Shown: positions 9,012 to 17,284, counted from the stretch's first letter. The stretch: 39,130 nucleotides of DNA from Myxococcales bacterium (GCA_029862185.1 JAOTXX010000040.1:1-39130), one strand, 5' to 3'. The notes: generated by a model from the sequence alone, not told the origin. A program made the numbers and translations.

Positions 9012-9605
9012 TTACTGGAAGTTCTGCACCGACCAGAACTGCCCGTCTGCGGTTTCGTAGAAGCCGCACGCGACCATGCTGTACTCGGGGTTGGTCATGT
9101 TGATGTAGTGACCGTGCACCGAGAAGGGTTCGCCGGGGCCCTCATCCCACATGGCCTGGAGGCAACCCGTGATCACGCGCTCTTCGGACGGCCAGCCCGG
9201 GCATTCGTTCTGAGCCCAGCCTCGGGGTGAACAGATGTCGTCCCGGAAACCCGCGTGTGCGCTACGGCTGCTGTCGTACTCGGCGTGCTGGTCGGCGCAG
9301 CCCTCGGCCGCGTTCCAGCGCTGAAGCGCGGGGAGGCACTGGCACTCCCAGCGGAGCTGGTTGATCCGGGTCACACAGTCGGCGTACGGGTCGCCGGTGC
9401 TTGGCAGAGGCTCCGGTTGGCAATTCGCCAGAGGCGCCGCGAGCGCGCCGTTGCGACAGTCAGCGATGAAACGCGGGTCACCCGGCGTCCCGCTGGTTCC
9501 GCCGGTTCCGCCTCCAGATCCGCCGGCGCCCGGGTCCACCAAGAATTCGCCGCATCCCGTGGCCATCAAACAAATCGCCAGCACCGTCGTCGTCATTCCG
9601 CGCAT
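9012..9605 (-). CDS. CAP (SCP/PR1-like) domain lipoprotein, copy B
   Basis: A 197-aa predicted lipoprotein: signal peptide with lipobox LMATGC (Cys18), a short Gly/Ser linker, then a Cys-rich CAP-type domain. Family-like elements are INQLRWECQC, HAEYDSS with SAHAGF, WAQNECPGW, a GHYINM motif and VACGFYETADGQFWSVQNF at the end. The repeated Cys residues probably form disulfides in the periplasm or outside the cell. The ATG at 9605 has AAGGGGG about 5 bases upstream; an upstream in-frame start at 9671 lies in the neighbouring gene. It follows its paralogue (9616-10296) by only 10 bases, so the pair is a tandem duplication in one operon. The biochemical role of bacterial CAP proteins is poorly known. 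Confidence 0.87.
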   Translation of the reverse strand: MRGMTTTVLAICLMATGCGEFLVDPGAGGSGGGTGGTSGTPGDPRFIADCRNGALAAPLANCQPEPLPSTGDPYADCVTRINQLRWECQCLPALQRWNAAEGCADQHAEYDSSRSAHAGFRDDICSPRGWAQNECPGWPSEERVITGCLQAMWDEGPGEPFSVHGHYINMTNPEYSMVACGFYETADGQFWSVQNFQ

Positions 9606-9615
9606 CCGCGCCCCC

Positions 9616-10296
9616 TTAGTCAAAGTTCTGAACGCCCCAGACATTGCCCGAAGGCGTCGTAAAGAACCCACAGGCCACCCGCGTGTAGGTGCTCGTCGCC
9701 ATGCTTTCGTAGTGGCCGTTGATCGTGTTCGGGTCTCCGTCCTCCGGTCCCTCGTCCCACATGGCTTGCAGGCAGCCGCTGATGACCACCTGGTTCGACG
9801 GCCAGTTGGGGCACTCGTTCTGCGCGCGGCTGCCGCTCCCGCAGGGGATGGCGGAGAAGCTGGCGTGCACGCCGTTGACGCTGTCGTACTCGGCGTTGCT
9901 GTCCGTGCAGCTTTCGCCGCTGACCCAGCGGCTCAGTGGAGCAAGGCACTGGCACTCCCAGCGAAACTGATTGATCCGCGCGACGCAGTCGGCGTGGATG
10001 TCGCCGGTGTTGGGTACGGGCGTGGGGGTGCAGTTGGGAATGGGTGAGGCGAGAGGGCCGCCAGCGCACTGACCAGGATCGCCGCCGGCTCCCGCGCTGC
10101 CGCCGGCTCCGCCGGTGCCAGCGTCCGTGCCAGCGTCCGTGCCAGCGTCAGGGTCCGTGCCAGCGTCCGTGCCAGCGTCCGTGCCAGCGTCGGTGTCCGT
10201 GCCCGCGTCGAACGTGCGCGGCGGCTCGTCGGTGATCGCGCCTTCGCACCCCGAGGCCAGCGCGAGCACTGCGATCAGTAAGAATCGAGTCCCCAT
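9616..10296 (-). CDS. CAP (SCP/PR1-like) domain lipoprotein, copy A, with DAGT-repeat linker
   Basis: A 226-aa paralogue of the gene that follows it. The signal peptide ends in lipobox ALASGC (Cys17). A linker made of DAGT/DAGTD repeats (about residues 30-62) and a Gly/Ala stretch then lead into the same CAP-type domain: INQFRWECQC, NAEYDSVNGVHASF, RAQNECPNWPS, SGCLQAMWDEGP, NGHYESM and VACGFFTTPSGNVWGVQNF. The Cys positions agree with those of copy B, which supports structural disulfides. The linker is encoded by a 12-base tandem repeat and may vary in length between strains. It is the first gene of the pair; a 79-base gap separates it from the DCC gene upstream. Confidence 0.88.
   Translation of the reverse strand: MGTRFLLIAVLALASGCEGAITDEPPRTFDAGTDTDAGTDAGTDAGTDPDAGTDAGTDAGTGGAGGSAGAGGDPGQCAGGPLASPIPNCTPTPVPNTGDIHADCVARINQFRWECQCLAPLSRWVSGESCTDSNAEYDSVNGVHASFSAIPCGSGSRAQNECPNWPSNQVVISGCLQAMWDEGPEDGDPNTINGHYESMATSTYTRVACGFFTTPSGNVWGVQNFD
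10115..10210. repeat. 12-bp tandem repeat encoding a DAGT linker
   Basis: Near-perfect copies of a 12-base unit (GTGCCAGCGTCC on the plus strand) run through this stretch, interrupted by small variants. On the minus strand they encode the Asp-Ala-Gly-Thr linker of the CAP lipoprotein. Units of 12 bases keep the frame, so copy-number change would alter linker length without breaking the gene. Confidence 0.85.
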
Positions 10297-10375
10297 CCAG
10301 CGTTCAAGCTAGCAATCGATGGGGTTTCGCCCAAATGGGTGAGACACTTCCTTACATCGAGTTGCTCGGGGCGAC

Positions 10376-10783
10376 TTAGGGCAGAAATCGGTTCCGGGCT
10401 TCGGCGGGAGGCAGAGGGCAGTGCTCGTACTTGCCAAAGACGCGGTAGCGAACGCGGGCGACGATTCCGTAAAAGAAATCGGTGAGCCAGACGGGCAGAA
10501 ATCGGAACCAGGAGAGGGCCTTGGCCGGGTAGCGCAGCTCCTGCGCGGCGAGGGTCGCGGCGCGTGACCGCAAGAATACCTCGCCCCGCCTCAGGTAGAC
10601 CACGGTTTCAATCTCGGTTGGGAAGTCCGGATGAAGCGTGCGCGCGAGCTCGGCGGTTTCGCCCTGGAGGGGCGCGAAGCGGAAGATGCCCTGTTTGTCG
10701 TTGCGCAGCACGCTCTTGACGATGCCATTACACATCGCGCAGACGCCATCGTAGAACAGCACGTGCCGTGGGAGCTCGGTCAT
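10376..10783 (-). CDS. DCC-family thiol-disulfide oxidoreductase-like protein (DUF393)
   Basis: A 135-aa protein whose N terminus reads VLFYDGVCAMCNGIVKSVL, the DxxCxxC signature that names the DCC (DUF393) family. The rest follows the family outline: FRFAPLQGETAELARTL, then VVYLRRGEVFLRSRA and a C-terminal FGKYEHCPLPP with a further Cys. The fold is thioredoxin-like and a redox role is assumed, but no substrate is established. The ATG at 10783 overlaps the stop of the upstream propeller gene (ATGA, 10780-10783), so the two are translationally coupled. The longer frame reaching 11077 is an artefact of the overlap. The only hydrophobic region is short, so the protein is probably cytosolic or peripheral. 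Confidence 0.88.
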   Translation of the reverse strand: MTELPRHVLFYDGVCAMCNGIVKSVLRNDKQGIFRFAPLQGETAELARTLHPDFPTEIETVVYLRRGEVFLRSRAATLAAQELRYPAKALSWFRFLPVWLTDFFYGIVARVRYRVFGKYEHCPLPPAEARNRFLP

Positions 10784-12399
10784 CGAGGTTTCAATAGCAG
10801 AAGCCCAGCCTTGGGCGGGCCGGCGACCTGGAGGCGCTCGGGCAGGACGCGATTGACCATGTAATAGAAAATCGAGGTGATCGCACCCGAGGTGGTGATC
10901 ATCACCTTGCCGTTTGGAAGCGGCGTGACGAATCCCTCGCTCGTTTCCGGGAGCCGCAGGGGATCGGTGGCGGGGTCGCCGGTCGCCAGGTCGAAGGTGA
11001 CGAAGAGCGATTCTTGCGGGATCGGAACCCGGGTTCGATCGCTCCGCGAGAGGAGCTTCGGCAGGTGATAACCACAAACGACGTTCATCCAGCCGCGTCG
11101 TAGGCCCACCGTGAGAATGCTGTCGACGAAGGCCACCGGCTCGGAAAGCACGTAGCTCCAGATGCCGCCGGGCTCGGGCAAGCGCTCCTTGCAGAGCTCG
11201 TCGTAGGATTTCTCCCAGCGCACCTCGCCGTCCTTCGTGTATGCGGTGATCCGGTCTTGGAAGGGCGTGTAAATCGTCTCGTCCGGACCAATGCTCGGTG
11301 ACGCGGAGCCGCCTCCGCCTTCTTTGCTCTGCCAGATCCGCTGGCCGGTGTGCGCATCGATGGAGATCATCCGCCCGCGCTCATCGACGGCATAGACCGC
11401 GCTTCCGTCGTGCGAAATGGCAGGGCTGGTGCCGCTTCCCCCACCCATCGGCGCTTGGAACACGATGCGAAGCGCGTCGTCGCTGATGTCGATGCCGTAA
11501 AGCACGCCATTGTCTCGGTTGGCGCCCGCTGCGGTAATATAGAGTCGGCCGGTTTCCGGATGCAGCGCAGGGGTATTCGCGACTTCGAGCTCCCAGCCCT
11601 GAAGCAGGTTGAAGAGAAATGGGATCAAGTCCGGGTCCATCAAGTCCTTCCACAAGGACTCCGGAGGCTCGTCTTCAGCTTCGGGCCCGGCACCGCCCGG
11701 AAGCTCGAGTGGGGGCATCGCGAGCTCTCCGTTGTGTGACCAGAAAAACAAGACCTTGCCGTCGGTCGTCACCCCGCCGACGTAACGCTGCCGGCTGAGC
11801 ACGACGGTCATGAAACCCCAGTCGACCCCGTACGGCTTCAAGTCGACGACCCATTTGACGTCGCCGTTTGGCTTGAAGGCCCAAAGCTGGTCGCGGTCTC
11901 CGACGTAGAGGTCGCCTTCGGCATCGATGGTTGGCGCGTTCATGATGGCAAACGAGTCGAGATCGTCGAGTGATGCCTGTGGCTTCGAGGACCAGAGCAC
12001 TTCACCCTCGCGCGAGATCGCGAAGAGGTGACTGTTGCCGGGAGGCGCGCCGGTCACCACGTACGTGGTGCCGTCCAGCCCCACCGTGGGCGCCCAGAAG
12101 ATCGGGTGTCCCTGCAGAAGGTGCTTCTCGAGCTCGAACGACGTGCCGAGCTCGAGCGGGACGAAGTCGGTGTTTGAGCTGTCTCGATGCCCAGCGGGCC
12201 AGACGCTATCGAAGTACTGCGGGCTGAGGTTCGACTCGGTCTTACTCTGCCGAAACGCGGGCGGTCCGTCCGCGAGAACCGGCGGCGGCAGCGGCGCCTC
12301 GCTCTTCTTCTTGCCGCGCTGGCTCACCAGCCACACCGCGATGACGGCCAGCGCCAGGGGCACGCCCCAACGAATCCATCGGCTCTCTACCGTCCCCAT
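10780..12399 (-). CDS. Membrane-anchored PQQ-type beta-propeller protein
   Basis: A 539-aa protein with a single N-terminal membrane anchor (about residues 9-26, WGVPLALAVIAVWLV) followed by a basic RGKKK and a Pro-rich spacer. The rest is a beta-propeller of PQQ/WD-like blades, visible as repeated units of the form ...GTTYVVTGAPP..LFAISREGEVLWSS, ...GDLYVGDRDQLWAFKPNGDVKW, ...GSAVYAVDERGRMISIDAHTGQRIWQS and ...ETIYTPFQDRITAYTKDGEVRW. There is no dehydrogenase catalytic domain or cytochrome motif, so I see this as a binding/scaffold propeller, not a PQQ enzyme. The positive residues after the anchor argue for checking topology before assuming a periplasmic location. It overlaps the DCC gene by 4 bases. 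Confidence 0.85.
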   Translation of the reverse strand: MGTVESRWIRWGVPLALAVIAVWLVSQRGKKKSEAPLPPPVLADGPPAFRQSKTESNLSPQYFDSVWPAGHRDSSNTDFVPLELGTSFELEKHLLQGHPIFWAPTVGLDGTTYVVTGAPPGNSHLFAISREGEVLWSSKPQASLDDLDSFAIMNAPTIDAEGDLYVGDRDQLWAFKPNGDVKWVVDLKPYGVDWGFMTVVLSRQRYVGGVTTDGKVLFFWSHNGELAMPPLELPGGAGPEAEDEPPESLWKDLMDPDLIPFLFNLLQGWELEVANTPALHPETGRLYITAAGANRDNGVLYGIDISDDALRIVFQAPMGGGSGTSPAISHDGSAVYAVDERGRMISIDAHTGQRIWQSKEGGGGSASPSIGPDETIYTPFQDRITAYTKDGEVRWEKSYDELCKERLPEPGGIWSYVLSEPVAFVDSILTVGLRRGWMNVVCGYHLPKLLSRSDRTRVPIPQESLFVTFDLATGDPATDPLRLPETSEGFVTPLPNGKVMITTSGAITSIFYYMVNRVLPERLQVAGPPKAGLLLLKPR

Positions 12400-12403
12400 G
12401 GTC

Positions 12404-12417
12404 GCGTGCTAGCACGC
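12404..12417. promoter_or_regulatory. 14-bp perfect palindrome just upstream of the propeller start codon
   Basis: GCGTGCTAGCACGC is identical on both strands and ends 5 bases before the ATG at 12399 (minus strand), where a ribosome site would be expected. It could be an operator or an mRNA hairpin that limits translation. In a GC-rich genome it could also be chance; no second copy was noticed in the window. Confidence 0.3.
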
Positions 12418-12591
12418 TCGCGCGCTGCGCCGTCAAGCGCGATCTTCGACAACGCCCATGTCGCTGCCTCCACGCGTCACTCTCCGCCTGAGCGTCCGCA
12501 GCCCTCGCGGACGAATCGCAGCTTACGCTCTGGAGTGGCGGGGACTAAGATGGTGCGGTCGGCTCCCCCGGCGGAAAAGCGAGGTGTAGCG

Positions 12592-14865
12592 ATGTCCGGG
12601 ACCTGGGAAAAAACGGCGTGCATCCTCTGCGAGTGCAATTGCGGCCTCGAAGTACAGATCGGCGGGGAGGGCAACCGCCACTTCACCCGGATCCGCGGGG
12701 ACAAAGCACACCCATCATCGAAGGGCTACGCCTGCGAGAAGCCGCACCGGCTCGACTACTATCAAAACGGCCCTGATCGGATCACCTCGCCGCTTCGCCG
12801 CAAAGACGACGGGACCTTTGAGGAGATCGACTGGGACACCGCGATCGCAGAAGTTGCCGCGCGCCTTTCGGCGGTGCGTGAGGCGCACGGTGGTGAAACG
12901 ATCTTCTACTACGGCGGTGGAGGTCAGGGGAACCACCTGCCCGGCGCCTACGCCACGGCCACCCGCCGTGCGCTCGGATCGCGGTACCGCTCGAGCGCCT
13001 TGGCGCAGGAAAAGACCGGCGAGTTCTGGGTCAGTGGGCGACTGATGGGAAACATGACCCGTGCCGACTTCGAGCATTGCGAAGTCGGCCTCTTCATCGG
13101 CAAAAACCCCTGGCAGTCGCACGGCATCCCTCGCGCGCGGGTCACCCTCAAGGAGCTCTCGAAGGATCCCAAGCGCACTTTGATCGTCATCGACCCGCGT
13201 CGGACGGAAACCGCCGAGATGGCGGACATCCACCTGCGGGTGAAGCCGGGAACCGATGCCTGGTTGCTCTCGGCACTCGCGGCGGTCCTGGTGCAAGAAG
13301 GTCGGACCAACAAGGCCTGGATCGAGAAGCACGTGGATGGCGCCGACGACATCGTGGCTGCCCTTGGTGCCATTCCCGTCGCCGAACACTGCAGAATCTC
13401 CGGCGTCGCCGAGGAGTTGGTGCGTGGCGCGGCGCGCCGTATCGGAGCGGCGGAGAGCGTGGCGATCTTCGAGGATCTGGGCATTCAGATGAACCGCCAC
13501 TCGACCCTCAATAGCTACCTCAACAAGTTGCTTTGGGTTCTCACGGGCAACTTCGCGAAGCGCGGCGCGCAATACATTCCGGCGAGCATCGTGCCCATCA
13601 CCGGCAAGCTCGACAAGCTCGCCGCCGGAGCCGAATGCAAGCGAACTCCTGTCACTGGGGATCGGATCATCTCGGGGCTGACCCCCTGCAATTCGATTCC
13701 CGACGAGATTCTGAGCGATCATCCACAGCGCTATCGGGCGATGATCGTCGAAAGCGGGAACCCAGCGCACTCGCTGGCCGATAGCAAGCGCATGCGGGAG
13801 GCGCTGGGGGCCCTCGACACGCTGGTCGTCATCGACATCGCCATGACCGAAACCGCCCGCTTGGCCGACTACATCCTTCCTGCGGCCACGCAGTACGAGA
13901 AGGCCGAAGCGACCTTCTTCAATTTCGAGTTCCCGGAGAACTACTTCCATGTGCGGCGGCCGATGTTCGAGGCGCCCGACGGTGTCCTTCCCGAAGCCGA
14001 GATCCATGCCCGGCTCTGCGAGGCGCTCGGCGCGTACACCGACGAAGACCTCGCTCCGTTGCACGCCGCTGCGAAGCAGGGACGAGCCGCGCTCCTGCCT
14101 GTGTTTTTCGGATCGGTCCTCGGCAATCCCAGGCTCGCTCCCCTAGCTCCGGTGATCCTGTACCGGACGCTGGGCCCGCATCTTCCAGCTGGGCTCGAAT
14201 CGGCGGCGGTTGTTTGGGGGCTCGCACATCAAACCGCGAGAGCGAATCCGGGCTCACTTCGGCGCGCCGGTTTCGACGGCGAAGGCTTCGAGCCCGCGGA
14301 GAAACTCTTCGACGCGATCTTACAGAGCCCGTCGGGGGTCGTCTTTGCCATCGACGAGCAAGACGAAACCTGGGCCCGCGTGAAGTCCCCAAATGGCAAG
14401 ATCCAGGCATCGATCCCCGAGCTGCTGGAGGAGCTGGCGCGCCTGGGTGATGCGAGCGCCAGTACGGGCGACCGCGCATTCCCGTTCGTCTTGTCAGCGG
14501 GCGAACGGCGCTCGTTCACCGCCAACACGATCCTTCGGAACCCCGACTGGCGAAAGAAGGATCCCGATGGCTCACTTCGCATCAGTCCGGACGACGCGTT
14601 GCAACTAGGCATCGCGAATGGCGATCGTGTTCGCCTGACCACCAAGCGCGGGTCGGTGGAGGTGCCGGTCGAAGTCTCGGAGATGATGCAAGCGGGCCAT
14701 GTGTCCTTACCCAACGGGCTTGGTCTCGACCACACGACCGAGGGCGGCGAACGCGTTCAAACCGGCGTGGCGCCCAACGAGCTGACCGCCAGCGAGGATC
14801 GCGATTGGCTCGCGGGCACTCCCTGGCACAAGCACGTGGCGGCGCGCATCGAAGCGCTCGTCTAG
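12592..14865 (+). CDS. Molybdopterin-dependent oxidoreductase (DMSO reductase superfamily)
   Basis: A 757-aa catalytic subunit. The N terminus has a 4Fe-4S site, CILCECNC (Cys10, 13, 17) plus Cys48 in GYACEK, with Lys50 in the position used for electron transfer in formate dehydrogenases. Molybdopterin-binding body motifs follow (IDPRRTETAEMADIHLRVKPG, ESGNPAHSLAD, MTETARLADYILPAATQYEK), and the C-terminal molydopterin dinucleotide domain starts near residue 625 (RISPDDALQLGIANGDRVRL). No Tat signal is present, so it should be cytoplasmic. In the region where the Mo ligand Cys, Ser or Sec normally lies (about 133-150, SSALAQEKTGEFWV) no Cys or Sec is seen. The ATG at 12592 is preceded by AGCGAGGTG; the open frame from 12187 is not coding. 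No partner subunit genes are adjacent. Substrate unknown. Confidence 0.9.
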   Translation: MSGTWEKTACILCECNCGLEVQIGGEGNRHFTRIRGDKAHPSSKGYACEKPHRLDYYQNGPDRITSPLRRKDDGTFEEIDWDTAIAEVAARLSAVREAHGGETIFYYGGGGQGNHLPGAYATATRRALGSRYRSSALAQEKTGEFWVSGRLMGNMTRADFEHCEVGLFIGKNPWQSHGIPRARVTLKELSKDPKRTLIVIDPRRTETAEMADIHLRVKPGTDAWLLSALAAVLVQEGRTNKAWIEKHVDGADDIVAALGAIPVAEHCRISGVAEELVRGAARRIGAAESVAIFEDLGIQMNRHSTLNSYLNKLLWVLTGNFAKRGAQYIPASIVPITGKLDKLAAGAECKRTPVTGDRIISGLTPCNSIPDEILSDHPQRYRAMIVESGNPAHSLADSKRMREALGALDTLVVIDIAMTETARLADYILPAATQYEKAEATFFNFEFPENYFHVRRPMFEAPDGVLPEAEIHARLCEALGAYTDEDLAPLHAAAKQGRAALLPVFFGSVLGNPRLAPLAPVILYRTLGPHLPAGLESAAVVWGLAHQTARANPGSLRRAGFDGEGFEPAEKLFDAILQSPSGVVFAIDEQDETWARVKSPNGKIQASIPELLEELARLGDASASTGDRAFPFVLSAGERRSFTANTILRNPDWRKKDPDGSLRISPDDALQLGIANGDRVRLTTKRGSVEVPVEVSEMMQAGHVSLPNGLGLDHTTEGGERVQTGVAPNELTASEDRDWLAGTPWHKHVAARIEALV

Positions 14866-14866
14866 C

Positions 14867-15262
14867 TCAGAGCTGGTCTCTCGCGTTTTCCAGGAGGCGC
14901 CGCGCTTCGGTGGCGACCTCTTCAATCGGCGCGTCGGGCACGAGTTCGAACATCGCCTTGGGGTCGGCAAAGGAGACCAGCGCGCCTCCCTTCGATTCTT
15001 GGACCACGACGTTGCACGGCAGAAGCAGTCCAATGAACGACTCGCCTTGCAGCGCCTTGTGTGCGAGCTTCGGGTTGCAAGCGCCGAGGATCACATACGG
15101 CCGGAAGTCGACGTCGATCTTCTTCTTCAAGGTCTCTTTGACGTCGATCTTCGTGAGCACACCAAAGCCGTTTGCCTTGAGCGCTTCGGCGACCTTTTCG
15201 AGCGCTTCGTCTACCGAGACGCCATCGAGCTGTTTGGAAAACGCATAGCTTGGATCCCTCAT
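14867..15262 (-). CDS. DUF302 domain protein
   Basis: A 131-aa protein matching the DUF302 pattern: an alpha/beta unit with FGVLTKIDVKETLKKKID, then YVILGACNPKLAHKAL, GLLLPCNVVVQE and FADPKAMFELV. Two Cys residues (about 62 and 83) sit in the conserved GACNP and LPCN motifs. The family is widespread and small, with no agreed function; proposals include metal or thiol-related roles. The ATG at 15262 has GAGGAGG 6 bases upstream and is preferred over ATG 15283. It is convergent with the molybdoenzyme gene, separated by 1 base, and divergent from the dioxygenase gene, leaving 90 bases for both promoters. Confidence 0.9.
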   Translation of the reverse strand: MRDPSYAFSKQLDGVSVDEALEKVAEALKANGFGVLTKIDVKETLKKKIDVDFRPYVILGACNPKLAHKALQGESFIGLLLPCNVVVQESKGGALVSFADPKAMFELVPDAPIEEVATEARRLLENARDQL

Positions 15263-15352
15263 CGTCTGCCTCCTCTCGATCATATAAGACCTGCTTGTAG
15301 AGAAGCCAACGGTGCCGCAAAGTATGCGCCTCACTCGCCCAAAGGTCGCAAC

Positions 15353-16432
15353 GTGTACAAGACCCTCACCGCCCAGACTCTTCACTACTTCGCCCGGCCG
15401 CAGGAGCGCGTCCTGCGCGAGCAGCTCGACGTTCCAGCGGCCTGGAAAGGGAGCGAGCTCAGGCAGCGGGACGATTGGCGCGAGCCTCTGACGGACGCCG
15501 ACATCGGCGAGATCGAACGTGCGATCGAAGTCGCCCATCGGACCGGCAAGCCGATGAGAGAGCTGACCAGAGCTGACTTTCCTCTGCCGGCGCTCTCGAA
15601 GAAGATCGCTCGCTGGAGAGACGAAGTCGGGTTTGGGCGCGGTGTTCAGGTGCTTCGCGGCATTCCGGTCGAGCGCTGGCCGCAAAGCGACAGTGAGCTT
15701 TTCTTCTGGTGCTTCGGTCAGCACTTCGGAATCCCTGGTGCCCAGAATCCGCAGGCTGATCTGCTGGGACACGTGCGCGACACCGGCGACAGCCCGGACG
15801 AAGTGCGCCACTACCGAACCCGAGTGAACATCAACTTTCATTGCGATGCCGCTGACGTCGTTGGGCTCCTCTGTTTGCACAAGGCCAAGCGTGGGGGCCA
15901 AAGCCGAATCGCGAGCTCGGTTTCGGTCTACAACGAGCTGTTACGCCGGCGGCCCGACTTGGTCGATCGCTTGTACGAGCCATTCATGATGGATACCAAG
16001 GGCGAGGGCGGCGTTCGGTACATTCCGGTTCGCCCGTGCCGCTTCGACGAAGGTCGATTGCGAACCTTCTATCACACCGACTATTTTCGCTCGGCGGTCG
16101 GCTTCGATGGAAAGCTCTTGCTCTCATCAGAGGACCGTGCGGTGCTCGATCTCTACAACGAAATCGCAGGGTCCCCAGACCTCTACCTCGACATGGACTT
16201 TGAACCGGGCGATGTCCAGCTCCTCTCGAACCACACCGTACTCCACGCACGAACCGACTACGAAGACTACCCAGAGCCAGAGCTCAAGCGTCACCTCTTG
16301 CGGCTTTGGATCTCGCTACCAGGAGGAGCCTCCCTGGCCTCGCAGCTGAGACGGCAGCGGAGCCGGGCGAGCATGCTCGCCACGCTCCTCGGCACGAAGC
16401 TCGGCCACGGGCTACGGCGCGCGGTCCACTGA
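15353..16432 (+). CDS. TauD/TfdA-family Fe(II)/2-oxoglutarate-type dioxygenase
   Basis: A 359-aa protein with the TauD/TfdA double-stranded beta-helix. The iron ligands are visible: His163-x-Asp165 in NINFHCDAADVVGLL and the distal His298 in SNHTVLHARTDYED, followed by the 2-oxoglutarate arginine in RHLLRLWI (about 317). The N-terminal part (about 40-130) contains the QHFGIPGAQNP turn. Members hydroxylate or cleave diverse small molecules; its substrate cannot be told from sequence. The start is taken as GTG 15353, with AAAGG 9 bases upstream, because no in-frame ATG gives a sensible N terminus. It ends 1 base before the convergent methyltransferase gene. Earlier upstream in-frame residues back to 14999 overlap the DUF302 gene and are rejected. 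Confidence 0.88.
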   Translation: MYKTLTAQTLHYFARPQERVLREQLDVPAAWKGSELRQRDDWREPLTDADIGEIERAIEVAHRTGKPMRELTRADFPLPALSKKIARWRDEVGFGRGVQVLRGIPVERWPQSDSELFFWCFGQHFGIPGAQNPQADLLGHVRDTGDSPDEVRHYRTRVNINFHCDAADVVGLLCLHKAKRGGQSRIASSVSVYNELLRRRPDLVDRLYEPFMMDTKGEGGVRYIPVRPCRFDEGRLRTFYHTDYFRSAVGFDGKLLLSSEDRAVLDLYNEIAGSPDLYLDMDFEPGDVQLLSNHTVLHARTDYEDYPEPELKRHLLRLWISLPGGASLASQLRRQRSRASMLATLLGTKLGHGLRRAVH

Positions 16433-16433
16433 G

Positions 16434-17138
16434 TCAGGGCAGGCGTCCCGCAACGATGTATTGATAGGGGAGCGGCTGCTCCAGCAGCTCGGTCGCGAAC
16501 CCCGCCGCCTCGAGCTCGCGCCGCACTGTATCGTCAGTGAGCCGCATCTGCGGAGGCGGCCCGTGCGGACTTTCGATCGTGAAGTCCACGATCAGCAGCA
16601 GGCCGCCGCGGCCGAGCGAGGCGAGCAGTTTTTCGGCATACGCCACCCGATTGGAGATGTGGTGCCAGGTGTTGACGATCAGGATCCGATCGACCGAGCC
16701 AGGCGCCAAACCAGGGTCGTCCGCGCCGATGACGCCGGCCTTCACGTTCCCAAGCCCGTCTCGCTCGATTCGCTCGTCCATCCGATCGACCATCGAGCGG
16801 TCGGTGTCCAGGGCCAGCACGCGACCCCGCCGGCCCACCGCCTCGGACAGGTAGCCGACGAAGTACCCGGTGCCTGCCCCGAGATCGACCACCGTCATCC
16901 CCGGACGGCAGCCGAGGCGCTCGACCACCACCTCGGGCATCTGCCAGTCGTCCCGGCCTGGGTCATCGAGGCGGTCGGCATAGGTCTGGGGATCTGGGAA
17001 CCCGTGCTCGGAGCCGGTCGAGTGCTCATGGACCCCAGCGGGGCCGGCTGCCTTGGGCGGATTTTCGGCCGATCTCCCGTTGCACCCCACGCCTAGGGCT
17101 GTCACAAGCGCGAGTAGGGGTAGTGCTTTGAGGGTCAT
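16434..17138 (-). CDS. Predicted lipoprotein with class I SAM methyltransferase domain
   Basis: A 234-aa protein. It begins MTLKALPLLALVTALGVGC, a signal peptide with lipobox and Cys19. A class I methyltransferase follows: motif I VVDLGAGTGYFVGYL (about 83-97), the acidic end of strand 2 in VLALDTDRSMV (Asp111), motif II near GSVDRILIVNTWHHI and the motif III strand GGLLLIVDFTI. AdoMet is cytosolic, so a secreted methyltransferase is unexpected. Either the N terminus is a membrane anchor with cytosolic function, or the protein binds something else. The ATG at 17138 has GAGGA upstream; the frame extends further to 17240 without a better start. It diverges from pal. Confidence 0.85.
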   Translation of the reverse strand: MTLKALPLLALVTALGVGCNGRSAENPPKAAGPAGVHEHSTGSEHGFPDPQTYADRLDDPGRDDWQMPEVVVERLGCRPGMTVVDLGAGTGYFVGYLSEAVGRRGRVLALDTDRSMVDRMDERIERDGLGNVKAGVIGADDPGLAPGSVDRILIVNTWHHISNRVAYAEKLLASLGRGGLLLIVDFTIESPHGPPPQMRLTDDTVRRELEAAGFATELLEQPLPYQYIVAGRLP

Positions 17139-17256
17139 CCTGATTCCTCGGTGTCCTGGCTTTACAATTAGCGACATGTTTGACCCGGGCAAATGACTTC
17201 GCATATTTAGACGACGAAAATGTGCGCTACTTAACCCCACGTGGGTACAAGAAAAA

Positions 17257-17284
17257 TTGCGTGTAACTACCTCGGGACTATGCT
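17257..17284 (+). promoter_or_regulatory. Possible sigma70-type promoter for the pal-tol operon
   Basis: TTGCGT (17257-17262) and TATGCT (17279-17284) are separated by 16 bases, 46 bases before the pal start. Each box matches the consensus only partly. The region also holds the 10-bp palindrome CCCACGTGGG (17237-17246) upstream and a CTCTGA/TCAGAG inverted repeat (17297-17310) in the would-be leader. Reasonable placement, but not proven. Confidence 0.35.

Noticed and set aside
12187-12591. N-terminal extension of the molybdoenzyme
   Set aside because: It overlaps the propeller gene on the other strand and reads as low-quality Arg/Pro-rich sequence; the 4Fe-4S site starts right after ATG 12592.
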